This document shows positions 38,034 to 46,791 of a stretch of 64,000 nucleotides of DNA, in pieces. Numbering within the stretch: position 1 is the stretch's first letter; each line of letters begins with the position of its first letter. Source of the stretch: Hexactinellida sp. DTS-2022 (Eukaryota > Porifera > Hexactinellida). Under the pieces are notes generated by a model, which had not been told where the DNA came from, ran no database searches, and was given only the letters and a program-made list of their open reading frames with translations. Made by a program: the position numbers and the translations under genes. Location of the stretch: positions 558,001 to 622,000 of the forward strand of contig JAPNXP010000012.1 of assembly GCA_028753945.1 (NCBI GenBank), read 5' to 3'.

Positions 38034-38480
38034 TTAGCTAAAAGATTTGCTGAACATATCTCTCTCCAGCTGTTTGACGGGAGCTAGCACTCTGGACCTG
38101 TTGGTTTCGAATATCTCCCCATCCAGTATCATCTCGTCGAGTATCATGTAAGCCTTGTCCAGGTTAAACATTATGTCTAGCTCACACACACTGTCAAAGT
38201 ACTTGTCAAACGTCTCGACTAGATTGTGAATAAACTCTAATATGGCCAGTTCATTTTCCTCTGCTGTAACGCCAGCTATGAAGTATAGAGCGGCGTATCT
38301 CCGGAAAATAACAATAAATCCTTTCATTTCAAAGAAAGAACACTTATCCTCGTTTCTCCCCAAACACTTCCTAACTATTTCAGCCTCCAACACAACCCTG
38401 TCATCTGCGGGGGTGTTGTCGTAGTACTGGGCGAGACGCGTCTGGCCCTGCTTATTCACCAGGAAGAAGAATTTGAACAT
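38034..38480 (-). CDS. AP4S1: AP-4 adaptor complex sigma subunit
   Basis: The open frame starts upstream, but the ATG at 38480 (MFKFFFLVNKQGQTRLAQYY) fits the family start, giving 148 aa. It is a longin-type sigma subunit. Within the family, the block NEDKCSFFEMKGFIVIFRRYAALYF matches AP-4 sigma (human SNEQCSFIEYKDF...RQYAALF) better than AP-1, -2 or -3, and SELDIMFNLDK is nearly kept (CELDIMFNLDK). AP-4 coats trans-Golgi vesicles and exports ATG9A. Presence of the sigma subunit implies that the organism retains AP-4, which several animal lineages lost. Confidence 0.9.
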   Translation of the reverse strand: MFKFFFLVNKQGQTRLAQYYDNTPADDRVVLEAEIVRKCLGRNEDKCSFFEMKGFIVIFRRYAALYFIAGVTAEENELAILEFIHNLVETFDKYFDSVCELDIMFNLDKAYMILDEMILDGEIFETNRSRVLAPVKQLERDMFSKSFS

Positions 38481-39399
38481 TACCGTACCTAATACCATCA
38501 ATGGAATCCAATTTATAATTTATGAAAATGGTGCAACACTTTTAATAGCAGTTGCATATTTCCGCGAAATTTACTTGCTATCAGAGGACAAAATTTAACA
38601 TTAAATGTTTGCAGGGATTAAAGCAACTTGCAAAAGAGTATATAATACATGCAAAGCGTCCAGCGATTTTTAGTGAGAGGAAACACTATGTTTAACATCA
38701 CAATAATGAATTCTTGATTTTGTATAGAAATTAATTAATCGCATAGTTAACCATTTTGATTTATGCAAATAAACTACTTATAAATATTCTATTCATGCGG
38801 CAAGGATAAGGGATTCCCTGGACTTTCTACCATATTAACATACTTCTAATGAGATCGTTGTAACAAGTAAATGAATGATCCATATATCAGGAGCGTAGAG
38901 GGGTGGCTATAGATGAAACCCTGTATATCATCAACCGCGACACGCATCAACGCATCAACCAAAAAATTCTGAGGGGGGGATAAACTTTCCCCTCTATAAA
39001 TTTATAAATGTGTCGAAGGAGATGAGCCAATGGCCAGGAATTATTGGCATGCGTCCAGGGATTTGTCCGTACTAAGTTGGCAGGTATGCAATATCATTGC
39101 TAATTGAGCAATTGCTATTATTTAAGCGAACACTAATATAATTCAGTCATTCCTGAGTGCTCAAAATATTTATTCACAATGCAAGATTAATAGGAAACTG
39201 AATGTCCGAAAACTAACTTTTCTCCATATAGATTATTCTAACATTTCAGCAATACAAAATAAAATAAGTTTAATAAAGTGAATGTTATAAAATAAATTGG
39301 TAAATAAGTGTCTTTATAAAAATGAGAGGATTTATAGCTAAAATAAACTAATAAGTAAGATCAAAAAGCAGAACAAGAGGAGAGAAGTAATGGAACAAT
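38481..39399. other. Long intergenic region upstream of AP4S1
   Basis: At 919 bp this is the longest stretch without a gene apart from the minisatellite region. It holds AT-rich unique DNA, a short inverted repeat (attgctaattgagcaat, ~39097-39113) and, at about 39045-39092, a sequence that on the minus strand reads catacctgccaactta ... atccctgga, related to the relic at 55130-55185. A GC-rich patch (gaggggggataaactttcccctc) at ~38969-38993 can pair with itself. No gene or RNA is recognised. Confidence 0.45.
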
Positions 39400-42300
39400 T
39401 CAGTTTAGAACTAAAGATTCTTCGTTTTTGTAGACAGCAGTTATCTGCGCTGGAGAGGTTGAATCTGGTTTGTCGAAATCCTTGGTAGGGTCCATATGCT
39501 GGAAGCGGTTCATCCTGAACAAGAACAGCGCGAAAACAAGCGCGATTGCCGCGATTATAACTAGGATTAGTATAAATATGCCTATAGTCACACCTATGCC
39601 TATGGCCACATTGGAACTTGGCTCCGTTGTACCCTGTGTAACAGACGTAGAGCTAGGAACAACAACAGAGGTTGTCAAAGGAACTTCGGTGTCATAACTT
39701 GACTCCTGTACTGTGGTCACCGACTCAGGAGCAGAGCTGGCAACAACAGAGGACTCTGCTGCGAGGGAAGAAGAAGGAATAGCAGCGCTACTAGCTGCCT
39801 GTTCTCCGCTAGACTGTACGGCTGAGGATACAGAGGAGGTGAGATCTGCAGAGGGAGAAGGTCCCACATACGTAGATGTAGAGTATGTGACATCACTGGT
39901 AGAGGGTGTCTGTACAGCAGGCACAGAGGAGGCAACAGAGCTAGATTGTGATGACGTAATAAGTTCCTCAAGAGAGCTAGATGGTATTACTTGTGATGAC
40001 GTAATAAGTTCCTCAAGAGAGCTAGATGGTATTACTTGTGATGACGTAATAACTTCTATAACAGAGCTAGATGGTATTACTGAGGATGTTACAACTTCCT
40101 CAACATAACTAGATGTTATTACTTGTGATGACGTAAGAGCCTCCACAAAAGAGCTAGATGGTATTGCTTGTGTTGATGTTACAACTTCCTCAACATAACT
40201 AGATGTTATTACTTGTGATGACGTAAGAGCCTCCACAAAAGAGCTAGATGGTATTGCTTGTGTTGATGTTACAACTTCCTCAACATAACTAGATGTTATT
40301 ACTTGTGATGACGTAAGAGCCTCCACAAAAGAGCTAGATGGTATTGCTTGTGTTGATGTTACAACTTCCTCAACATAACTAGATGTTATTACTTGTGATG
40401 ACGTAAGAGCCTCCACAAAAGAGCTAGATGGTATTACTGAGGATGACGTATTAATCTCCACAAGAGAGCTAGATGGTATTGCTTGTGTTGATGTTATAAC
40501 TTCCACAAAAGAGCTAGATGGTATTACTGAGGATGACATAATAACTTCTATAACAGAGCTAGATGGTATTGCTTGTGATGACGTTATAACATACACAACA
40601 GAACTAGGTGGTATTGCTGAGAACGACATAAGAATGCCAACTGTAGAGCTTTGTAAAATGGCTTCAGATGACGTAGGAACACCAGTTGATGATGATGGGA
40701 CTACAAACTGAGATGACGTCATTCCATCATCAACAGAACTAGATTGCACTACCTGTGATGTAACAGCAACAATTTCAGAACTAGATGGTATTACCTGTGA
40801 TGTAACAGCAATTTCAGAACTAGATGGTATTACTTGTGATGTAACAGCAATTTCAGAGCTAGATGGTATTACTTGTGATGTAACAGCAATTTCAGAGCTA
40901 GATGGTATTACTTGTGATGTAACAGCAATTTCAGAGCTAGATGGTATTACCTGTGATGTAACAACAATTTCAGAGCTAGATGGTATTACCTGTGATGTAA
41001 CAGCAATTTCAGAACTAGATGGTATTACTTGTGATGTAACAGCAATTTCAGAGCTAGATGGTATTACTTGTGATGTAACAACAATTTCAGAGCTAGATGG
41101 TATTACTTGTGATGTAACAGCAATTTCAGAGCTAGATGGTATTACTTGTGATGTAACAGCAACAATTTCAGAACTAGATGGTATTTTGTCAGTCGTGGTT
41201 AACTGAGAGCTGGAGACATAAGAAGCAACCTGACTGTATTGAGAAGCGAGCATAGAACTTGACTCTACAAGCTGAGCGGAAGAGGTAGCCATAGCTATTG
41301 CAGGGATAGAGCTCTGTGGCACAGAGGAAGCACTAATAGGCTGCGTTGTCGCCTGTGTGAGAGTGTCTGTCTGTAGAGAAGATGATGGGATGGCAGAGCT
41401 AGCTGGTATCTGCACTGAGCTGGGGGAACTGTCTACAAGAGAAGAAACAGCTGTTGCAGACTGAGAGGCTATAAATAGGCTGCTAGCAGTCTCGGCAACA
41501 GGAGAGGAATACGGGATTTGAGATGAGAGTGAGGAGGTAGAGGCAGTGTAGAGCGGAGAGTAGGTTGATAGCACAGCTGCAACCCCTGTACTAGATACGT
41601 AGCTAGTCGCGCTAGCAGATAGGATGGTGGGACTGGGAGTGGGGAGTAGAGAGGAAGACTCAGGGGTAGTACATACGAATGAACCGTTACAATAGTCTAT
41701 GCATTCTCCTGGCGAGCAGTCCTGAGATAAACAGCTGTTCCTGCACATACAGTCTGCTCCGTAGAACTCTCCAACACAAGTACAGTTATACTGCATCAAA
41801 GTAATAACAGTGCATGTGCCGCTATTCAGACAGGGAACTGATGCGCAGGCGTCCTCACAGTTTCTAGATTCTTCCGAAGTCTGTATACACTGTTCCAGAG
41901 CACTACAGCCCCCATTCAGATAGCTACAGTCCATAGGGTGCTTACACACAGACATATCCCCGTTGGTGCTAGCGTCGAGATAGCCTTCTTTGCATAGACA
42001 CAGAGCTGAGCTATCCGTGGTGTAGCAGTATGTGTTGTCGAAACAGGCTCCCTCAGTGCACTGGTAAGATATGCGCGTTAGTTCTGTCGCAGAGAATGTG
42101 TCATCAGATGCGGTGACTGAGATATGTCTGTATGCTCTAGAGCTATCCGTTGGAGTATTATAGAATACGTTTTGCAATATGAAGCTAATATCCGCTAGAC
42201 TCATATTCCCAGTGAGCTCAATCGATTCTCTCACGAATTCAACTTCTATCCCCTGTTGCTGTAGAGTCGCAATGATAGTCTCGTTAAGATAGAAACCTTC

Positions 42301-44088
42301 TACACATGAGAACATGCAGTGACCCTCTCCAGCGGATATGTAGAACTGGTCCACAACGACACCTGTCATCTCGCCAATGAATCCGCTATTTTTCCCGAGA
42401 ATATAAATGGTAGTTATAGCTGATACGCTAGTGCTGTAGAGATGCACTGGGATCTGAGTTGAATTGTCGTTCCCGTCTGCATCGAACCAATAGAACCCAC
42501 TGGGCTCTAAAACGACCTCATTCAGGAGGAAATCAATAGAATCTCTCCTCACAGAGACCGACACGAAATTCCAATCATCCAGTCGGAACGCCCCGTCGGT
42601 CGGGTAGCTGACTGTGACCTCATGGTGCTCAGGCGCCAGACCGGAGTAGCCAAATTGTATCAGAGACTCACTTCCCGTCAGACAAATCTTGTAGTCCACA
42701 AAGGGACCATTGATTATCTCAAGGGGACACCCCGTGAGCTCGCCAGGAGCGTTCTTGAACCAAATAGAGAAGTGGTTTGCGTCCGGTGTCTGAGTGGTGC
42801 TCCCAATAAATGTCAGGAAACCATAGCTCTCCGTTTCAGTGGCGTTAAAAATATTCAGATTTAGACCTTCTATAACTACTGTGTCTTTGGTCAGTCCAAA
42901 CTTCTGTACAAAGTTTGCGGTTAGTTCTAAGTCGAAGAAGAAGTTTTCGTCTGAGCAGAATTGGAATTTATGCACCGGATGACTGTAGCGGTTTGTCGAA
43001 CACAGCTGATCGTTCCAGAGACTGACCATTGGAATGTGACTGGAATTGGATTGTAACAAAAGCGAAGTGATCAGTTTACCGTCTTCAGGCAATTCTCTGG
43101 TTATGTTTATGACGTCACTCATTCTGACGCCTGAGATGTCCAGTGCTACGGTCTGCGTACTCACATCCTCGTAGTACACCACAGGAGCTGTGTGGATGCT
43201 GATAGGGGTAGCGGGCACTCGGTAGGTTATATTGAAGTAGAGCGGGTCCCCTGTGTTAGTATACGAATCCACAGACACGCTCACGACACGGTCGTTGTAG
43301 TTAGAGAGAACTGCAGACTTCTCTGAGTAACTGAATGCAGAGAAAGTCTGCAAGAGAGTTGTGTTGTCGATTGAATTGAAAGTGAGTTCGGAACAAACAC
43401 GGTCCTGATATATGGAGGTAACGGGAGAGTTGGTGTTGGGTACACTGGTGTCTACAGAGATCGATTCGAGCCCAGTTTGCGTGTACACACAGACGAGGAG
43501 AGAGGTGAACAGGCCGCCCTGGGAGGAGAGCGAGAATTTGGACCCGTCGAGAAATGGGACCGGTCTCTGTTCATGGTTGTACACAGGAACATACGGGGCC
43601 TCGTCTCTGAAGGAAAATATAGGGAAGTCTCTCTCCTCTAAAACGTTAGCAAAAGCTACGTTTGTTATGGGCGCTGAACCGCGAGTTTGGTATGAGATGG
43701 TAACCGTAACAACAACAGTTCTGCCATGCACCGGGTTAGGATTCCCGTAGTATACGCCCTTTAGGAACTGAGTGGCCGCCTCCGAGGATAGACCAGCTGA
43801 TTCTATGAACCCGGACTGGCAGGGTGGGACGTTTGAATTTGTGAAACAAGGAACGTTTGATAGACCTGACTCAGTCGAGATTCTGGCTGTGATGGAGTTA
43901 GCAATGAGATCTGAAAAGGTGAGGAGGACATTGGGCAGCAGCTGGACCGAAGAGTCCGAGTTTATAAAGAGGTAGGTTAGTGATGTGCTAGTGCCAATGG
44001 AATTCGTGTCTAGGTCGAGTTGACAACTGACAAACAGCTGATAGCAAGCAAATAACAAAATAGAAAATAACTTTGTTGGCAGAAGCAT
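39400..44088 (-). CDS. Membrane mucin-like adhesin (cadherin-like/LamG/EGF ectodomain, Ser/Thr repeats, one TM)
   Basis: A 1562-aa single-exon type I membrane protein. A signal peptide (MLLPTKLFSILLFACYQLFV) precedes about 430 residues of repeated beta-sandwich modules with the pattern FLxxVxYxNxxxPxxxRxxxVxV (near 110-135 and 640-665), as in cadherin-like domains. A laminin-G-like region is at ~440-610 (RLDDWNFVSVSVRRDSIDFL). Three or four EGF-like Cys modules lie at ~680-810 (CFDNTYCYT, CLCKEGYLD, CLNSGTCTV, CTCVGEFYGADC). The Ser/Thr-rich stalk (~815-1490) contains 13-residue repeats SQVIPSSSEIAVT (~11 copies) and 30-residue repeats with SQVITSSYVEEVVT and AIPSSSFVEALTS. The TM is at ~1500-1528 (IGVTIGIFILILVIIAAIAL), then a ~35-residue tail. 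Likely a heavily O-glycosylated surface or matrix-binding protein; no ortholog is claimed. An acceptor-like ttctttcag lies 14 nt before the ATG. Confidence 0.85.
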   Translation of the reverse strand: MLLPTKLFSILLFACYQLFVSCQLDLDTNSIGTSTSLTYLFINSDSSVQLLPNVLLTFSDLIANSITARISTESGLSNVPCFTNSNVPPCQSGFIESAGLSSEAATQFLKGVYYGNPNPVHGRTVVVTVTISYQTRGSAPITNVAFANVLEERDFPIFSFRDEAPYVPVYNHEQRPVPFLDGSKFSLSSQGGLFTSLLVCVYTQTGLESISVDTSVPNTNSPVTSIYQDRVCSELTFNSIDNTTLLQTFSAFSYSEKSAVLSNYNDRVVSVSVDSYTNTGDPLYFNITYRVPATPISIHTAPVVYYEDVSTQTVALDISGVRMSDVINITRELPEDGKLITSLLLQSNSSHIPMVSLWNDQLCSTNRYSHPVHKFQFCSDENFFFDLELTANFVQKFGLTKDTVVIEGLNLNIFNATETESYGFLTFIGSTTQTPDANHFSIWFKNAPGELTGCPLEIINGPFVDYKICLTGSESLIQFGYSGLAPEHHEVTVSYPTDGAFRLDDWNFVSVSVRRDSIDFLLNEVVLEPSGFYWFDADGNDNSTQIPVHLYSTSVSAITTIYILGKNSGFIGEMTGVVVDQFYISAGEGHCMFSCVEGFYLNETIIATLQQQGIEVEFVRESIELTGNMSLADISFILQNVFYNTPTDSSRAYRHISVTASDDTFSATELTRISYQCTEGACFDNTYCYTTDSSALCLCKEGYLDASTNGDMSVCKHPMDCSYLNGGCSALEQCIQTSEESRNCEDACASVPCLNSGTCTVITLMQYNCTCVGEFYGADCMCRNSCLSQDCSPGECIDYCNGSFVCTTPESSSLLPTPSPTILSASATSYVSSTGVAAVLSTYSPLYTASTSSLSSQIPYSSPVAETASSLFIASQSATAVSSLVDSSPSSVQIPASSAIPSSSLQTDTLTQATTQPISASSVPQSSIPAIAMATSSAQLVESSSMLASQYSQVASYVSSSQLTTTDKIPSSSEIVAVTSQVIPSSSEIAVTSQVIPSSSEIVVTSQVIPSSSEIAVTSQVIPSSSEIAVTSQVIPSSSEIVVTSQVIPSSSEIAVTSQVIPSSSEIAVTSQVIPSSSEIAVTSQVIPSSSEIAVTSQVIPSSSEIVAVTSQVVQSSSVDDGMTSSQFVVPSSSTGVPTSSEAILQSSTVGILMSFSAIPPSSVVYVITSSQAIPSSSVIEVIMSSSVIPSSSFVEVITSTQAIPSSSLVEINTSSSVIPSSSFVEALTSSQVITSSYVEEVVTSTQAIPSSSFVEALTSSQVITSSYVEEVVTSTQAIPSSSFVEALTSSQVITSSYVEEVVTSTQAIPSSSFVEALTSSQVITSSYVEEVVTSSVIPSSSVIEVITSSQVIPSSSLEELITSSQVIPSSSLEELITSSQSSSVASSVPAVQTPSTSDVTYSTSTYVGPSPSADLTSSVSSAVQSSGEQAASSAAIPSSSLAAESSVVASSAPESVTTVQESSYDTEVPLTTSVVVPSSTSVTQGTTEPSSNVAIGIGVTIGIFILILVIIAAIALVFALFLFRMNRFQHMDPTKDFDKPDSTSPAQITAVYKNEESLVLN
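40085..40435. repeat. 90-bp coding repeats in the adhesin stalk
   Basis: Nearly identical 90-bp units (30 codons), readable from the recurring acaacttcctcaacataact at about 40090, 40180, 40270 and 40360. They encode alternating SQVITSSYVEEVVT and STQAIPSSSFVEALT segments. Units are close to identical at silent sites as well, so expansion is recent. Shorter related repeats continue on either side (39945-40080 and 40436-40720). Confidence 0.9.
40755..41185. repeat. 39-bp coding repeats in the adhesin stalk
   Basis: About eleven 39-bp units with core agctagatggtattacttg and tgatgtaacagcaatttca, encoding the 13-residue SQVIPSSSEIAVT. Two units carry a 3-bp insertion (gcaacaatttca) and a few have acaaca for acagca. 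Copy number is likely to vary between individuals. Confidence 0.92.
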
Positions 44089-44427
44089 CTGGAGATCTCA
44101 AGCTGAAAGAATAATAAACAAATATAAACTATTATTTATGATCGAACAATTAGTTGATAGTATAAATACGGTAAGTGTTCAACTTAATTATCAGGAACCT
44201 GGTAATGAATTGTCTATTAATAGAGCCAAATAAATGAAAATGATTTGAGAAGTTCGTATTATTAGTTTCTAGGACAGAGTACAAGAATAACGTCACACAA
44301 GTAATGATTAGGAATAGAAAACTATGTGTAGAGTCAAAACATAACAGCGATGAGATAACCTTTGCATTAGGTATGAATAAAGGCAGCATTTGGTTTTTAC
44401 GAGTAGAATATCAACTCCCGAACTAGT
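44089..44427. other. Upstream region of the adhesin gene
   Basis: AT-rich sequence between the adhesin start codon and the minisatellite. It includes the acceptor-like site near 44103 and presumably the adhesin promoter. Nothing else stands out. Confidence 0.4.
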
Positions 44428-44820
44428 GACATGTCCATAACAGACATGTCCATAACAGACATGTCCATAACAGACATGTCCATAACAGACATGTCTATAA
44501 CAGACATGTCCATAACAGACATGTCTATAACAGACATGTCTATAACAGACTTGTCCATAACAGACATGTCTATAACAGACATGTCTATAACAGACATGTC
44601 CATAACAGACATGTCTATAACAGACATGTCCATAACAGACATGTCTATAACAGACATGTCCATAACAGACATGTCCATAACAGACATGCCTATAACAGAC
44701 ATGTCCATAACAGACATGCCTATAACAGACATGTCCATAACAGACATGTCTATAACAGACATGTCCATAACAGACATGTCTATAACAGACATGTCCATAA
44801 CAGACATGTCTATAACAGAC
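44428..44820. repeat. 15-bp minisatellite, about 26 units
   Basis: Uninterrupted direct repeats of gacatgtcYataaca, with Y either c or t. Exceptions are one unit with ttgtcc and two with atgcct. In much of the array c- and t-type units alternate, giving a partial 30-bp higher-order repeat. Each unit contains the palindrome gacatgtc. Because 15 is a multiple of three and the unit lacks stops in several frames, long open frames appear on both strands; they are by-products and not genes. The array lies between the TTLL stop and the adhesin start. Confidence 0.97.
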
Positions 44821-44939
44821 CAATATGACTCAGGTATGTACGAGTTAATAATATATTATAAATGTAAATAATATTGCAGAAGCATAATAACAAAGATATA
44901 AAAAAAACTCAAAATAATGAAAAGATTGAAATAGAATTC

Positions 44940-46598
44940 TCAGTGATCATATAGGTTGTAAGTTTCTATAAGGGTCAAGAGACGGTGCAGTTTGTAAGTA
45001 GTGAGCTGGTTTTTATCGTCAGCTGTTTTCATGATACATCTGTGAGTGTGTTTTACAAGCGGAGTGTAGATATCTCCCCTCAGTGTTGGGTATATTCTCT
45101 TGTACGAACCTTTGGAAGCGAACTCTCTCTGGCTTTCAACCAGAAATGACAGCTCTCGCTTGGTAATACAAAACTTATGCTGATTCCCACACAAAGTAGG
45201 TACGACTCCAATACCCAATTTATCTAGTAGGAATTCGAATTTATAAGGCCGTGTGTTAGCCTGGAAGAGAATATTAAGAGTGTCCTTCAACAATCCGAAT
45301 TTAGTGGCTGTGTACGGCTTGGTTGGGTCAGGCTCCACTCCGAGATCATGTGACAACTGCATTGAAGGAATCCCGTTAACCTCAATAACCTTAGGATTGA
45401 GATCCTCGTCGATAATCACATCAACTCCCAACAGCTGATAGCAATTCTCGCACATGTATCCAGGGAAAGTTTCTTGGTACAGTTTATGGAACCCTACTTC
45501 TCCCGCCAGGAGAGTTTTAACAATCACCTCTTCGACTCTCTCGAACAACAACTCTCCATCTAAATTTAGCTTCTTCAGATACTTTTTCAGGTCCCTGTAC
45601 ATCCACACAATATCATTAATGTTAGCGACCAGTTTACCGACAGATGTATTAGTCAAGAACTGAGTTCTAGCATTACCAGTTCTGTTGTACAGTTCAGAAG
45701 CGAGCCTCACTAGCCCTTCTTTATAGAAGTAAGCGCGTAATGGGTTCAGTGACGTAACCAACACATAAGTCCTCAAATCGAACTTCCTCCCCTCTATTAG
45801 CATAACCCTGTCTAGATATGGTTGTACAACACTGCCTAACAAATTGTAATCGTACAGGTCACCCAAATTACGGACAATCATGATCCCCTTACCCTCCCCC
45901 CTTGATCTAGGTTTTGCAATCCATAGCCCATCCGGATTTCCGTGCATAACTGTACGTAGAGACTCCAAGTCGTTTGGCAGAACCCAACAGTCGAATAGAA
46001 AGTCGCTGGAAACACTTTTCGGAGATCGAGAGAATACGCTCTTCATTGTCCGACAGAATGTGTCCTTTCTCCACAGCACCTGTCTCATGCCGTAGAACTG
46101 ACTCACCCGCTGCCCGGGGCCCAGCTTAGGGTAGTCCTCAGGATACATGCAGGATTGGTCCTGTAGGACCAGCCCCATGCAGAGGAGCACATCGTACGAG
46201 CCCCTGTTCGGGGGCGTGAGGGCGAAGGGCGGCTCCACCACGCGGTAGCCCAGACTCTCGTAGAACATCTGCCACCCCTGCAGGTCTCTCTGTGCGTAGT
46301 AGCGAATGCGGGAGGTGTCTCGCACCAACACAGTGCGACTGTGCACTGCCGCTAGTCGCCTGGCTTCCAACTGACAAACGTGCTGAGATAAAGCTGATGA
46401 CGTAATGGATAGTTCGGAACAAGGGGTTAGGAAATCAAGGTTATAATCTTGGAGATAATCGAGTGTGGATTCATTTGTGAATGCAAAGGGTTCAGTGAGG
46501 TTGTATGCAATGATTAGCCAGAGAAGAGAGAACACGCATACACACATAAGGATAACAACCAAATTATTGAATAGTACAGTCTTGTAAAAGTAACTCAT
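44940..46598 (-). CDS. Membrane-anchored tubulin-tyrosine-ligase-like protein (TTLL)
   Basis: A 552-aa single-exon gene. An N-terminal hydrophobic segment (residues ~11-31, NLVVILMCVCVFSLLWLIIA) precedes a TTL/ATP-grasp domain: WIAKPRSRGEGKGI (~229, nucleotide-binding Lys and glycine loop), VVQPYLDRVMLIEGRKFDLR (~257) with RTYVLV, YFYKEGLVRLAS (~292), and DVIIDEDLNPKVIEVNGIPS (~395) with the metal-binding Glu/Asn. TTLLs add Glu, Gly or Tyr to tubulin tails. The anchor, a basic residue before it and NLT/NES glycosylation sequons after it suggest a type II protein with its catalytic part in the lumen or outside, unlike most TTLLs; nematode TTLL-15 is a comparable anchored case. The acceptor amino acid cannot be predicted. 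Confidence 0.88.
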   Translation of the reverse strand: MSYFYKTVLFNNLVVILMCVCVFSLLWLIIAYNLTEPFAFTNESTLDYLQDYNLDFLTPCSELSITSSALSQHVCQLEARRLAAVHSRTVLVRDTSRIRYYAQRDLQGWQMFYESLGYRVVEPPFALTPPNRGSYDVLLCMGLVLQDQSCMYPEDYPKLGPGQRVSQFYGMRQVLWRKDTFCRTMKSVFSRSPKSVSSDFLFDCWVLPNDLESLRTVMHGNPDGLWIAKPRSRGEGKGIMIVRNLGDLYDYNLLGSVVQPYLDRVMLIEGRKFDLRTYVLVTSLNPLRAYFYKEGLVRLASELYNRTGNARTQFLTNTSVGKLVANINDIVWMYRDLKKYLKKLNLDGELLFERVEEVIVKTLLAGEVGFHKLYQETFPGYMCENCYQLLGVDVIIDEDLNPKVIEVNGIPSMQLSHDLGVEPDPTKPYTATKFGLLKDTLNILFQANTRPYKFEFLLDKLGIGVVPTLCGNQHKFCITKRELSFLVESQREFASKGSYKRIYPTLRGDIYTPLVKHTHRCIMKTADDKNQLTTYKLHRLLTLIETYNLYDH

Positions 46599-46791
46599 AC
46601 TCGCAAATGCTAGCAGAATATAATATAAATTTAAAATAAATGCGAGTAAACAACTAAAGCATTATAAACTAGAATCTAGAAATTTGAAAATAGAAATCTA
46701 AATCTGCCCAGGTAAATAGAAAGAAAATTACCGAAAATTCTGTTAAGAGCTAATAGTGTTTGACCATACTCCATCCATTATAAGCAACATA

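Noticed and set aside
38481..38501. Upstream start codon for AP4S1 (extra seven residues)
   Set aside because: The family begins at the Met before (F/I)KFF(F/L)xVNKQGQTRL; the upstream residues have no counterpart.
44428..44820. CRISPR-like array
   Set aside because: The units are contiguous, with no unique spacers, and the genome is animal.
44308..44871. Three long repetitive ORFs (SITDM, VMDMS and CYRHVCYGH repeats) on both strands
   Set aside because: They all arise from the 15-bp minisatellite, whose unit is a multiple of three and lacks stops in several frames. Being open in both strands equally, they show no sign of coding selection.
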